DNA from: Gammaproteobacteria bacterium
GTDB lineage: Bacteria; Pseudomonadota; Gammaproteobacteria; Ga0077536
Assembly: GCA_016209015.1 (NCBI GenBank)
Contig: JACQWY010000014.1
Span: 1-64,000, forward strand
Reading direction: 5' to 3'
Length of the DNA: 64,000 bases
Below the pieces are notes generated by a model that was not told the DNA's origin, ran no database searches, and saw only the letters and a list, made by a program, of their open reading frames with translations. The position numbers and the translations under genes were made by a program. Within the stretch, counting starts at the first letter, position 1. Each line of letters begins with the position of its first letter. Positions 35,463-43,587 of the stretch are shown here, one piece after another.

Positions 35463-36137
35463 TCAAAAGTCGAAGCGCACATTTAATCCAAGATCGTAGT
35501 CGTTGTATTCGGGGCGCAGCAGCTCGCCCGTCACGGGTTTGAACTGCGGATCCTGCGTGCCGAAGTAACGGTAGTCCACCGAGGCCACGATGCCGGGACG
35601 GATCTGATAGCCGACGCCCGCACCGAATTGATAGGCGAAGACGTCGTCGCTCACGTCCGAGAGGCCGATCGAATCCGCGGGCGCGAGCGCGTTCAGGCTC
35701 TGCAGCCCGAGCGTCCGCGTGTCGTTCATCTTCACGTTCGCGTAGCCGAGGCCGGAGCCGAAATAGGGCTTGAAACCCAGCAGGTCGAAGTCGAAGTAGC
35801 CGTTCGCCATCACTGCGAACGCATCCATCGAGCCTCTGCTGTCGAAGCGCGCTCCGCTCAGGTCAGCGCCGCCGGGTGCGGCGCCCAAACCGCCGTCGTC
35901 GTGCAGAGAAAAGCGCTCGAGATCGTTGTGTCGGCACGAGTACTCGCCTTCGAACCGTACGTGATCCGCGACTTGCCGCCCGGTCGCGGTGCCGATGTAG
36001 TAGCCGTCGTCGAAGCTCGTGCGCTCGCGTGCGAGCGGATAGCTCGCACCGCCCATCAGACGGCCGTGTCACGGGCCTCCGGCCTGCGCGACACCCGACA
36101 CGCCGATCAGGCAGGTAAGAATCATCGTTTTCTTCAT
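35463..36137 (-). pseudogene. Outer-membrane beta-barrel protein gene with an in-frame TGA after the signal peptide
   Basis: From the ATG at 36137, preceded by GAGGAG, the frame encodes MKKTMILTCLIGVSGVAQA, a clear signal peptide, then GGP and a TGA at codon 23 (36069-36071). The same frame continues open from the next codon to 35463 with a small-porin/OmpA-like barrel: alternating strands, FDFDLLGFKPYFGSGLGYANV, GAGVGYQIRPGIVASVDYRYF, and a terminal aromatic LGLNVRFDF that fits barrel assembly. An ATG four codons after the stop (36056) could restart but would lack export. A single substitution of an Arg codon (CGA to TGA) explains it. Confidence 0.72.
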
Positions 36138-36397
36138 GTTCGTATTCTCCTCTCATGCCCCCCGACGCTCGGGCGGGCTTCATTGTGGCGTGAGAGGGTT
36201 TCAAGACGGGCGGGTATCGCGCGCTTGTCGACATGCCGGCGAAAGATGTCGGGCAGCCGTGGTCCACGTGGCGAAATGTAGCGACGCCGAGCGCTGGCGG
36301 GCCTCGCGCTACGCGGAGATACACCGAAAGTTTCGCGATCCCTGACTGTCGTAGCGCGCACGATGACGCAGAGCATCGACGGCCGCATAATCGACTC

Positions 36398-36769
36398 ATG
36401 TCGGAACCGGCCATCACCGCACTCAGCGCGCTCACGCTCGCCACCCGCGACATGGCGCGCGCCGTGCGTTTCTACCGCACGCTCGGCTTCGCGATGCTCT
36501 ACGGCGGCGAGGATGCGGCGTTCACATCGTTCGCCTGTGGCGCGAGTTATCTGAATCTGATCTCGGAGAACGAAGCACCGCAGTGGCGCTGGTGGGGGCG
36601 GGCGATCTTCCACGTGTGCGACGTCGACGCTTTCCACGAACGCGCGCTCGCCGCGGGCCTCGCGCCGCAATTCGCGCCGCGCGACGCGCCCTGGGGCGAG
36701 CGCTTCTTCCATCTCACGGATCCGGACGGCCACGAACTCAGTTTTGCGACGCCGTTGGCAGGTGCATGA
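36398..36769 (+). CDS. VOC (glyoxalase/bleomycin-resistance) family protein
   Basis: The 123-residue protein is one vicinal-oxygen-chelate domain of two beta-alpha-beta-beta-beta modules. It opens ALTLATRDMARAVRFYRTLGF and ends FFHLTDPDGHELSFATPL with the usual Glu metal ligand. The function is unknown; members include isomerases, dioxygenases and resistance proteins. The start at 36398 gives the normal N-terminus. No strong ribosome site. Confidence 0.87.
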   Translation: MSEPAITALSALTLATRDMARAVRFYRTLGFAMLYGGEDAAFTSFACGASYLNLISENEAPQWRWWGRAIFHVCDVDAFHERALAAGLAPQFAPRDAPWGERFFHLTDPDGHELSFATPLAGA

Positions 36770-36881
36770 GCAGCGCTGAGAACGTGTTCAGAATTCGTTA
36801 AGCGCTGCGAATCTACGATGGCGCCCAAGCTCTCGGGATAATTCCGGGAGCGATTCGGCACTGCGCCGAGAGGAGCAAGCA

Positions 36882-37385
36882 ATGAACACTACACTGACTC
36901 GTGTATCGCACAGTCGCCGTTCGAAGCGTGTCGCGGTGGCCGTCGCCGTCACGCTGGGCCTCGGTCTCTGCGGCACCGCGTCGGCGGACTGGGGTGGACA
37001 CCGTCGCCACCATCATGGCGGCTGGGGTGGCCCGAACGTCGTGATCTCGAGCGGTTACTACTATGCGCCGCCGCCGCCCCGGGTGGTCGTCGTAGAGCCG
37101 CAGTACGTGCCCGTCTATCCGAGGTACACGTACAGCGCCCCGGCGTACGGGTACAGCGCCCCGGCGTACGGGTACAGCGCCCCGGCGTACACGTACAGTG
37201 CGCCGAGCTATGGCTACGGCTCGCAGTCATACTACGCTCCGCGTACGAACAGTAACCTGCTCGGCGGTGCGGTGATGGGCGCGGCCGGCGGCCTGCTGGG
37301 CTCGCAGATCGGCCATGGTGACGGTCGCACGGCCGCCACTGCCGCAGGTGCGGTCGCCGGCTTCCTGCTGGGTAGCGGCATGTAA
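36882..37385 (+). CDS. Secreted glycine-zipper protein with a Tyr/Pro/Ala tandem-repeat linker
   Basis: The 167-residue protein has a signal peptide (about 1-35, ending TASA), a His/Gly-rich stretch (WGGHRRHHHGGWGG), a Pro/Tyr-rich linker with repeats of YSAPAYG (about 84-111) and a C-terminal glycine zipper (LLGGAVMGAAGGLLGSQIG). Glycine-zipper 2TM proteins sit in the outer or inner membrane; SlyB and related lipoproteins are examples. No lipobox is present here. The His-rich part might bind metals. GAGGAG precedes the ATG. Confidence 0.8.
   Translation: MNTTLTRVSHSRRSKRVAVAVAVTLGLGLCGTASADWGGHRRHHHGGWGGPNVVISSGYYYAPPPPRVVVVEPQYVPVYPRYTYSAPAYGYSAPAYGYSAPAYTYSAPSYGYGSQSYYAPRTNSNLLGGAVMGAAGGLLGSQIGHGDGRTAATAAGAVAGFLLGSGM
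37131..37214 (+). repeat. Four tandem 21-bp repeats within a coding region
   Basis: Units at 37131, 37152, 37173 and 37194. The first two are identical, the third differs only at its end and the fourth is diverged. Each encodes a seven-residue YSAPAYG-like unit, so copy number can change without breaking the frame. Confidence 0.8.
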
Positions 37386-37431
37386 GACGGCCGGGCGCGA
37401 ACCCGCAGGTTCGAGCCTCATGAAGTGAAAG

Positions 37432-37464
37432 GCGGGCCGCGCGCGGGCGCGGCCCGCGCGTTTT
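37432..37464 (+). terminator. Intrinsic terminator after the glycine-zipper gene
   Basis: GCGGGCCGCGC (37432-37442) pairs perfectly with GCGCGGCCCGC (37447-37457) over a 4-nt loop, followed by GCG and TTTT (37461-37464). It lies between convergent genes and may work in both directions. Confidence 0.65.
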
Positions 37465-37480
37465 CAGACCACGGAATTCT

Positions 37481-39367
37481 CTACCGGTAACATTCCCGCA
37501 CCGCTTCCGCACCAGGCTTCGCGAGCAGCGCCTGGTATTTTTCCCAGAACGCCTGATCGATTTCCCTGAGCTGCGGCTTCGTACCCTGTTCGCGATAACG
37601 CCGCATCTGCCCGGGACCGCCGTTGTAGATGGCGTAGGTAGCGCGCGCGAGGCTGTTCGCATCGCCGGTGGCCTTGTGCTCGCCTTTCTTGATCGCGTAA
37701 TCCACCAGGTAATGCACGAGGATCTCGTTGCCTGCACGCGCGTTATAGCTGATGTCGGCGGCGAGCTGATTAAGATCGTAGACGCCGCGCCAGACGTGCT
37801 TGTTGACCTGCATGAGGCCGATCGCCCCGACCCCCGACTGCATCGGCTGGACCTTGCCGTTCCGCGCTTCGAACTGCCGCCAGCACGTCTCTTCCCACGC
37901 TGTCGCGAGGAGCAGGTTTCGGTACACGGGAGCGAACTGGGCCGGCACTTTCGGTTGCGCGAGCTCCACTTCGGCGAGTTGCTTCAGCAACGTATCCACA
38001 TCGCGCAGATAAGCATCGAGGTCCCCGTCCGTCGGCGCGCGGCCGTTCAATTTCCTCACGAGCGCCGGATCGAGGCCCGCCGCATAGGCGCGGGCGACCA
38101 GCCAATCGAGCCAGCTCGTCGTGAGCTCCTCGACCGGCAGAGGCGGCCCGAAGCCGAGCAGCTTGCGGAGCTCCGGATCGAGGGCGGTCGAATACTCGAG
38201 CGCGGCATCCTGCAGCGCCGGCAGCAGGAGACGCGCGAAGCGGCGCAGCGTGTCGCGGTCGATGCGCAGGCCGAGATAGGGCGCCGCCTGGTCGAGATTA
38301 CGCAGCGCATCCGTCGCCGTGATGAAGCCTACGTAGTGCAGCGCGTCACCTGGCGGCAGCTCCGCCTGCAGTTCGCGCAGCACGGGCTCGAGGCGCGCCC
38401 AGGTCTTGAAGAACAGCGCGCGCACGGGATCCTGCGCTGTCTCGTCGCCGGCGAGCGCCTCGAGTAGGTCGTGACGGGCATCGAAGAGCACGTCGACGAG
38501 TGCGTCGCGCAAGCGGGCATCCACACCCATGGCGAGATACTTGATCAACCACGTCGCATAGGCGTCCCAGGACTGCCACGCCGCGGTCCAGCGCTGGAGC
38601 TCCTCGGCGTCGAGCGGCGGCGCCGGCGGCGGCTGCCGGTTCGGGTCGGGATCGGGCGCATCGAGCGCCAGCATGACCGTCAGCGCCCGATCGTCGGCGG
38701 TCGCGCGCTCGATGCGCAGCGAATCCACGATCGACTGCGCAAGTGCTCCCTGAGCGACTGGCACGCCGGCGAGCAGTATGTGTGCTGCGGCGACGAGAGG
38801 TTTCAAATCGAGTGCGAAGTGCTGGAGCAGCGGTTCGAGCGTCGTGAGGAGCACCGGCTGGAGCGTCGACTTCACCCAATCGGCGAGTTGTGGCGGCGCC
38901 AGACCGGGTCCGGCAGCACCTGCGGCGAAGTGCGATTCGACGATGCGGAAAGCAAGCGAATCGTGGTTCGGGCCGACGACGGGTTCGACGAAGGTCTCGA
39001 CCCGGCCCTCCCAGTCGAGGAGCTCGAGGCATCCGCCCCCCGGTAGCGGCGAACCGTTGTGGGCGACGACGCGGCTCACGAGGCGGACGCGTCCCGCCGC
39101 CGCGTCGATGCGCGGCTCTGTCAGGGTCAGCGTGATGCATCCGCTCAGCGCTGGCGGTGTCGACACACTGTGACCCGGCCCGGTGAAGACTTGCGCGACG
39201 ATGGCGTCCTGGACGAGGCGGTAATCGAGAGGAACGTCTACGCGGACGGTGCCCGCACCGGCCGCACCGGCGAAGCACGCGAGCAGGGTCAGCACGGCAC
39301 GGCGGCACGCGCGTCGGACGAGGGCGCCGGGTGCCGGACGCATGCCCGGGATCTCACGGTGATCCAT
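37481..39367 (-). CDS. Large periplasmic lytic transglycosylase (SLT domain)
   Basis: The 628-residue protein has an N-terminal signal peptide (about 1-38, after a basic start), a ~440-residue helical region of no recognised family, and a C-terminal soluble lytic transglycosylase domain. The latter shows ATAWEETCWRQF with the catalytic Glu, GVGAIGLMQVNKHVWRGVYD, and ATYAIYNGGPGQMRRYR. It would cleave peptidoglycan. The start at 39367 has GGGAGAA 8 nt upstream; another ATG 8 codons later is possible. The long helical part may be a superhelix as in Slt70, but this is not evident from motifs. Confidence 0.83.
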   Translation of the reverse strand: MDHREIPGMRPAPGALVRRACRRAVLTLLACFAGAAGAGTVRVDVPLDYRLVQDAIVAQVFTGPGHSVSTPPALSGCITLTLTEPRIDAAAGRVRLVSRVVAHNGSPLPGGGCLELLDWEGRVETFVEPVVGPNHDSLAFRIVESHFAAGAAGPGLAPPQLADWVKSTLQPVLLTTLEPLLQHFALDLKPLVAAAHILLAGVPVAQGALAQSIVDSLRIERATADDRALTVMLALDAPDPDPNRQPPPAPPLDAEELQRWTAAWQSWDAYATWLIKYLAMGVDARLRDALVDVLFDARHDLLEALAGDETAQDPVRALFFKTWARLEPVLRELQAELPPGDALHYVGFITATDALRNLDQAAPYLGLRIDRDTLRRFARLLLPALQDAALEYSTALDPELRKLLGFGPPLPVEELTTSWLDWLVARAYAAGLDPALVRKLNGRAPTDGDLDAYLRDVDTLLKQLAEVELAQPKVPAQFAPVYRNLLLATAWEETCWRQFEARNGKVQPMQSGVGAIGLMQVNKHVWRGVYDLNQLAADISYNARAGNEILVHYLVDYAIKKGEHKATGDANSLARATYAIYNGGPGQMRRYREQGTKPQLREIDQAFWEKYQALLAKPGAEAVRECYR

Positions 39368-39447
39368 GGAGCGTTCTCCCTCTTCGACGGTGCGGATCCC
39401 GGCCGCGGCGGAATGCGCGGGCCGGTCGTCACACGGGGCAGCGGCTC

Positions 39448-40053
39448 TCAGCCGCCGACGCCGTAGGCACTGCGCTGGGCGAGAAAGGTCTGGACGTTGA
39501 CCGCCATCACCAGGAGATCGTGATAGTTGCCCGCACGGTCTTTCATGGCGTCCTTGAGCAAAGCCTCGGGCTGGAAACCCAGCTCCTGGAACAGCGCCCG
39601 CGCGCCCTGCTGATCGGGCGTCATGCGCGCCATGACCTTCTCGATGCCGAGCGCCATCGCCATGTTGAACGCTTCGCGGGTGAGCAGCCGGCCGAGACCG
39701 ATGCCGCGCGAGCGCTCCGCGGTCGAGACGCGGAGATCGGCCATGTGCTTCGACCATTCGAGATCGGTCAGGTGGATGATGGAATAACCACAGATGCCGT
39801 CGGCATCCTCGGCGAGGATCGAGTACATGATGCCGTGCTCGAGATCCTTCACCCATTTGTCGATGCCTTCCTGCTTCGTGATGTCACGGCGCAGGAAGAG
39901 GATGTCGTGCTGGGGCAGCTTGCGCGCGAAGTCGAGCAGCGCCGGACCATCCGCGGGCACCATCGGCCGCAGCGTCACGGCACACCCTTCGAGCTTGACT
40001 CGCAGCGGATAGTGCTTGAGGACCTCTTTCACTTTGGCGCTGGGTTCGGCCAT
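39448..40053 (-). CDS. GNAT family N-acetyltransferase
   Basis: The 201-residue protein has a GNAT fold: VTLRPMVPADGPALLDFARKL near the N-terminus, then the acetyl-CoA loop VSTAERSRGIGLGRLLTREAF (about 110-130) and ARALFQELGF. A substrate is not predictable. It lies 18 nt after phaC, in the same direction, so it may be part of the PHA operon; some PHA loci do carry acyltransferases of unknown role. Confidence 0.87.
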   Translation of the reverse strand: MAEPSAKVKEVLKHYPLRVKLEGCAVTLRPMVPADGPALLDFARKLPQHDILFLRRDITKQEGIDKWVKDLEHGIMYSILAEDADGICGYSIIHLTDLEWSKHMADLRVSTAERSRGIGLGRLLTREAFNMAMALGIEKVMARMTPDQQGARALFQELGFQPEALLKDAMKDRAGNYHDLLVMAVNVQTFLAQRSAYGVGG

Positions 40054-40071
40054 GGCTTGCTCCTGAACTGG

Positions 40072-41181
40072 CTAGATGCCGCGCTCCGCCAACCAGCGGT
40101 CGAGCTGCGGCCAGAGGCGGTACACGGCGTTGCCGCCGGCGACGAGGCTCACGTGCCCGCCCTTGACGACGATTTCCTGTTTGTCCTTGCTGCCTATCAG
40201 CGCCACCAGGTCGCGGGACGCAGCCGGCGGCACGATGTGGTCGTATTCGGCGGCAACATGCAGGAAAGGCACGCGTATCTTACCGAGATCGACGAGGCGA
40301 TTGCCAATGCGGTACTCCTTCTTCACGAGCTTGTTGCCGCGCAGGAATTCCTTGACGAGCTCGCGCGCGACCTCGCCCGGCACCGCGAGCTGGTCGGCCG
40401 CCCAACGGCTGAAGCGCAGATGCGCTTTGACGAACGCGTCGTTGTCGACATTGTTCAACAGCTTCATCTCGTTCGCGCTCTGCTGCAACGGACGCAGCAC
40501 CTGGATCGAGGCGTTGACCATGTCGGAGGGGATATTGCCCAGTTGGTCGACGAGCATGTCGATGTCGAAGGCCTTCGCCTCCACCCACTTCTTGTAGAGC
40601 ACCATGCCCTCGGAATTCACGGGCGTCGTGAAGCAGGCGAGATTCTTGACAGGCCCGTCGGGTTCGAGCGCCGTGTACATCGCGGCCAGCACGCCGCCCA
40701 TGCAATAGCCAATGAGCGTGACATCGGGCTCGCCGCTGTCGGCCCGGATCTGCTCGATACATTCGGCGATGATCGTTTCGACGAGATCCGAGAGCGTGAC
40801 CGAGGCATGTTCGCGCCGTGGCGGCATCCAGTCGATCATGTAGACGTCGTGGCCCTGCAGCAGCAGGTACTCCACGAGGCTCTGCCCCTTCGCGAGATCG
40901 AGGATGTAACCCCGGGCGACCGGCGACATCACTATCAGCACCGGCACGCGGTAGATCTCGTCGACGAGCGGTTTGTAGTGATACAGCCGGCTCGTCAACT
41001 TCGTATAGACGACTTCCTTCGGAGTCGGACCGACATCGAGCTCGGTATCGAGCTGCGGCAGGCCCGGGATGTTGCGCGAGAGCGTGCGGCTGACGACGTG
41101 CTTGACGCGACTCTCGAGCTCATCGTCGCGGATCTGCGGCTTCGCGGGGAGCGTTTTCTGTTTCGCGGTGGCTCGCTTCAT
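40072..41181 (-). CDS. phaC: Poly(3-hydroxyalkanoate) synthase, class III/IV catalytic subunit
   Basis: The 369-residue enzyme has the lipase-like box GYCMGG with the catalytic Cys (about residue 155), Asp in AAEYDHIVP and His in KGGHVSLV. Its length (~360 rather than ~580) marks it as class III/IV, which needs a second subunit. It polymerises hydroxyacyl-CoA into PHA granules. The ATG at 41181 shares one base with the preceding stop (TGATG) and has GAGGGA 7 nt upstream; a GTG one codon earlier is the alternative. Confidence 0.92.
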   Translation of the reverse strand: MKRATAKQKTLPAKPQIRDDELESRVKHVVSRTLSRNIPGLPQLDTELDVGPTPKEVVYTKLTSRLYHYKPLVDEIYRVPVLIVMSPVARGYILDLAKGQSLVEYLLLQGHDVYMIDWMPPRREHASVTLSDLVETIIAECIEQIRADSGEPDVTLIGYCMGGVLAAMYTALEPDGPVKNLACFTTPVNSEGMVLYKKWVEAKAFDIDMLVDQLGNIPSDMVNASIQVLRPLQQSANEMKLLNNVDNDAFVKAHLRFSRWAADQLAVPGEVARELVKEFLRGNKLVKKEYRIGNRLVDLGKIRVPFLHVAAEYDHIVPPAASRDLVALIGSKDKQEIVVKGGHVSLVAGGNAVYRLWPQLDRWLAERGI

Positions 41182-41600
41182 CACGCATCCCTCGGCGGCG
41201 GTCGCTTCGTGCGGGAAGGCTTGCGCTCGCTGTCGCCGTCAGCCGCGGCCGGCGCTCCGCTGCCGAGCGAGGCCAGCCGCGCGCGCTGGGCGCGCAGTTC
41301 GATCTGGATGGAGGCGAGCGCATCCTCGATCTGGCCAAGACGGTCGCCGAGATCGAGAATGTCCGCGCGCGACGGGATGTTCAGGTTCGCGAGGTACTGC
41401 GCCATGGATTCGCTGAACATGCGGTGCGTGTGCAGCGCCTCTTGCATGTAGCGGCCCATGCCTTTGGAGAACCGATCGTCGCCCATGATGTCGGTCAGTG
41501 CGTCGCTCCACGTCTTTTCCGACTTCACGAACCACTCGCGCCACATCCGGAGCGGGTCGATCATCGCGTCTTTGTCTTGTCCGTCTTGCGCTTTGCTCAT
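41181..41600 (-). CDS. PHA synthase accessory subunit, PhaR/PhaE type
   Basis: The 139-residue protein is helical: WREWFVKSEKTWSDALTDIM (about 20-39), FSKGMGRYMQEALHTHRMF, then NIPSRADILDLGDRLGQIED (about 74-93), the segment conserved at the end of PhaE and in PhaR. The tail is basic and low-complexity. Its position directly before phaC with a 1-nt overlap fits an obligate partner. At 139 residues it is shorter than typical PhaE (~350) and closer to PhaR of Bacillus class IV synthases (~200). Confidence 0.75.
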   Translation of the reverse strand: MSKAQDGQDKDAMIDPLRMWREWFVKSEKTWSDALTDIMGDDRFSKGMGRYMQEALHTHRMFSESMAQYLANLNIPSRADILDLGDRLGQIEDALASIQIELRAQRARLASLGSGAPAAADGDSERKPSRTKRPPPRDA

Positions 41601-41612
41601 CGCAGTCTCCGA

Positions 41613-42461
41613 TTAGCGGGTTTCCATCGCCTCGTCGTGCCGTGTCGCCTGGCGGACCGTCTGCGCGAGCCGCTTCGCCACCGCCTGGTAGACGCCGGGA
41701 TGGAAGACCATGCCTATGTGCGTGCAGTGCACTTCGGTGTTCCGCGAGGAATCCTCCTCGAGACAGCAGCGCCAGTGTGCGACGCCGTCGGTCCGCGAAT
41801 ACACCGCGAATTGGGGGATGTGGACGGGCTTGGGATTGAGCATGTTGCGGACGAAGCCGCACATACAGTAGCCGGTGCCGCAGGATACGTGCAGATTGCG
41901 CCCGACGAGACCGCTCTGATTCGCCTTCAATTGGTCCCACACGCCGATCACCGCCGGGTGCGCCTGAACCATTGCGCGGAACGGCGAGCCCATCGTGATC
42001 ACGCGCTCGACGATATCCGACGCATCCTGCGCGATGCATTTCGAGAGCATCCCCCCGAGGCTGTGGCCGATCAGCCGGACTTTCGCTCCCGTCTCCCTGT
42101 GGACGCCCCGGACGCGGCGCATGAGTGCCTGCGCCGTCTTGTCCGGGCAATCGTTGTTCCAGACGATGCGGGAGAGAAAGGAGTTGTAGCCGATGCGGCG
42201 CAGCCAGCGATGCATCTCGAGGAGCATGAGATCGCCCGTCATGAAGCCCGGCACGAGCACCACCGGCTCACCATTGCCGTGCGGTACGCCGTGGCCCCAG
42301 TACACGGGGCTCATGCGGAGCCTCAACCATTCGAGACCCCATTTGGCCTCGCGCCAGAGCGGGGTAAGGGCATGTTCGACAGCCGGGTCGTGTGCGAATG
42401 GATTCGCGAGATCGTCGGGCGTAAGCGCCGCGGTCTCGTTGTATTCGTCTCCGGCTGACAT
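41613..42461 (-). CDS. Alpha/beta hydrolase of the PHA cluster
   Basis: The 282-residue protein has PVVLVPGFMTGD (about 66-77), the nucleophile motif GHSLGGMLSK (about 132-141) and a His near HCTHIGMVFHPG. It looks like a lipase or esterase with a Cys-rich stretch (SCGTGYCMCGFV, about 192-203) that may carry disulfides or metal. It starts the operon, 12 nt before the PhaR/PhaE gene. It may be a thioesterase or depolymerase for PHA monomers, but that is inferred from position only. Confidence 0.8.
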   Translation of the reverse strand: MSAGDEYNETAALTPDDLANPFAHDPAVEHALTPLWREAKWGLEWLRLRMSPVYWGHGVPHGNGEPVVLVPGFMTGDLMLLEMHRWLRRIGYNSFLSRIVWNNDCPDKTAQALMRRVRGVHRETGAKVRLIGHSLGGMLSKCIAQDASDIVERVITMGSPFRAMVQAHPAVIGVWDQLKANQSGLVGRNLHVSCGTGYCMCGFVRNMLNPKPVHIPQFAVYSRTDGVAHWRCCLEEDSSRNTEVHCTHIGMVFHPGVYQAVAKRLAQTVRQATRHDEAMETR

Positions 42462-42564
42462 GCTGGGCTGAACTGGTGCTTCTTATGGTGTCTCGGACTG
42501 TAGCACAGCGCCCGGGAAGACGCGTGGCTGGGCGCTCGCCACGCGTTCGGACGGCTGCGTATGC

Positions 42565-43032
42565 TTACTGCGCGAGGGGCTTGAACCAGGGCAGCGCGTA
42601 ACCGTTGAAAGCCTTGAAGCTCTCGCCGAAGCCCTTGAAGCTTTCGCTGAAATCCTTGCTGACGGTGAACGCCGAGCCGAAGCTCTGACGCAGGTCCTGG
42701 CTGAGATCGGCCTGCTCGCGGAACAGCACGCGGGCGAAGTCGACGGCACGCGCCTGGGCGCTGCTCGCGATTTCGATCGCGGCCTTCACGTTGCTTGCGA
42801 CGTCGGTCGGGTTCTCGGCGATCTTCTTGCCGAACTCCAGCGCGCTGCGCTGGCTGGCGACGACGGACTCGAGGAATTCGTCGTTAAGGCGGGCGCTACG
42901 GCTGCGCGCGCCCTTCACGGCGGTGGTCAACTTTTCGTGGTTGACGAGCAGGACGTCGATGTAACGCTTGAAGGCGTCCGTCGGGACGCTCGGGCACTCC
43001 TGGCTCGCGGACTTGATCTTCGCAGTGGTCAT
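42565..43032 (-). CDS. Phasin family PHA granule protein
   Basis: The 155-residue protein is nearly all helix with a phasin core (LLVNHEKLTTAVKGARSRSA to AIEIASSAQARAVDFARVLF). The end is a repetitive amphipathic segment of FxESFK-type units (FSESFKGFGESFKAFNGY, about 130-147). Phasins coat PHA granules and control their size. The start at 43032 has GGAGAAG 8 nt upstream. It is divergent from the PadR gene, with two palindromes between them. Confidence 0.87.
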   Translation of the reverse strand: MTTAKIKSASQECPSVPTDAFKRYIDVLLVNHEKLTTAVKGARSRSARLNDEFLESVVASQRSALEFGKKIAENPTDVASNVKAAIEIASSAQARAVDFARVLFREQADLSQDLRQSFGSAFTVSKDFSESFKGFGESFKAFNGYALPWFKPLAQ

Positions 43033-43071
43033 GGTCGTGGCTTCTCCGATTAAAGGGTTTCCTGTGAGGTC

Positions 43072-43099
43072 CACAATCGTGATAATGACATCGATTGTG
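43072..43099. promoter_or_regulatory. Inverted repeat upstream of the phasin gene, candidate operator
   Basis: CACAATCG (43072-43079) and CGATTGTG (43092-43099) are perfect inverted copies, 12 nt apart, so their centres are two helical turns apart. The site is 40 nt before the phasin start. It fits a dimeric regulator. Confidence 0.5.
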
Positions 43100-43125
43100 C
43101 GTCGCAGCATACCCTAGCCTTTTGA

Positions 43126-43144
43126 TAGGTGCAATGTGCACCTA
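43126..43144. promoter_or_regulatory. Inverted repeat upstream of padR, candidate autoregulatory operator
   Basis: TAGGTGCA (43126-43133) and TGCACCTA (43137-43144) are perfect inverted copies around ATG. The site lies 35 nt before the PadR start. PadR proteins bind palindromes near their own promoters. Confidence 0.5.
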
Positions 43145-43179
43145 GGTGGTATCCTCTGCGACCCGGAGCCCGACTGACC

Positions 43180-43587
43180 ATGACCAGGAAAAAATCCGAC
43201 GACACGCCCCTGCGACCCACGGGCGACATGCTGACCGCCCACCTCCTCGCGCTGCTGAAAGGCTGGTCGGCCTACGGCTACGAGCTGACCCAGCGCCTCG
43301 AGGAATCCGGCTTCGGCGATTTCAACAAGGGCTCCGTGTACCGCGCCTTGAGGCAGATGGAGAGGTCCGGCCTCGTCGCTTCGATGTGGGACACTTCCGA
43401 ACAAGGCCCCGCGCGCCGCATGTATCGCCTGACGCAGCTCGGCACGGCGTTCCTCGGCAACTGGCTCGCCGTGCTGGATGCGCATCGCCAGGTGTTGGAC
43501 AGCATGCTGAAAACCACGGGCGCTGAGACCGAGGAGGCGGCGCCGGCCGCGAAGCATCCCGCATCGAGGAGGAGTAAGAGCCCATGA
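43180..43587 (+). CDS. PadR family transcriptional regulator, possible PhaQ analogue
   Basis: The 135-residue protein has the PadR winged helix: LLALLKGWSAYGYELTQRLEE, then NKGSVYRALRQMERSGLV (about 48-65) and RRMYRLTQLG, plus a short helical dimerisation tail and a basic end. In Bacillus, the PadR protein PhaQ represses the phasin gene and is released by PHA. The divergent phasin gene here suggests an equivalent role. The stop overlaps the next ATG (ATGA), linking it to a hydrolase. Confidence 0.87.
   Translation: MTRKKSDDTPLRPTGDMLTAHLLALLKGWSAYGYELTQRLEESGFGDFNKGSVYRALRQMERSGLVASMWDTSEQGPARRMYRLTQLGTAFLGNWLAVLDAHRQVLDSMLKTTGAETEEAAPAAKHPASRRSKSP

Noticed and set aside
36069-36071. TGA in the barrel gene read as selenocysteine.
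   Set aside because: No selenocysteine insertion hairpin directly downstream, and small porins are not known selenoproteins.
37400-37425. GGTTCGAGCC motif resembling a tRNA T-loop after the glycine-zipper gene.
   Set aside because: No acceptor, D or anticodon arms can be drawn, and the upstream part is coding sequence.
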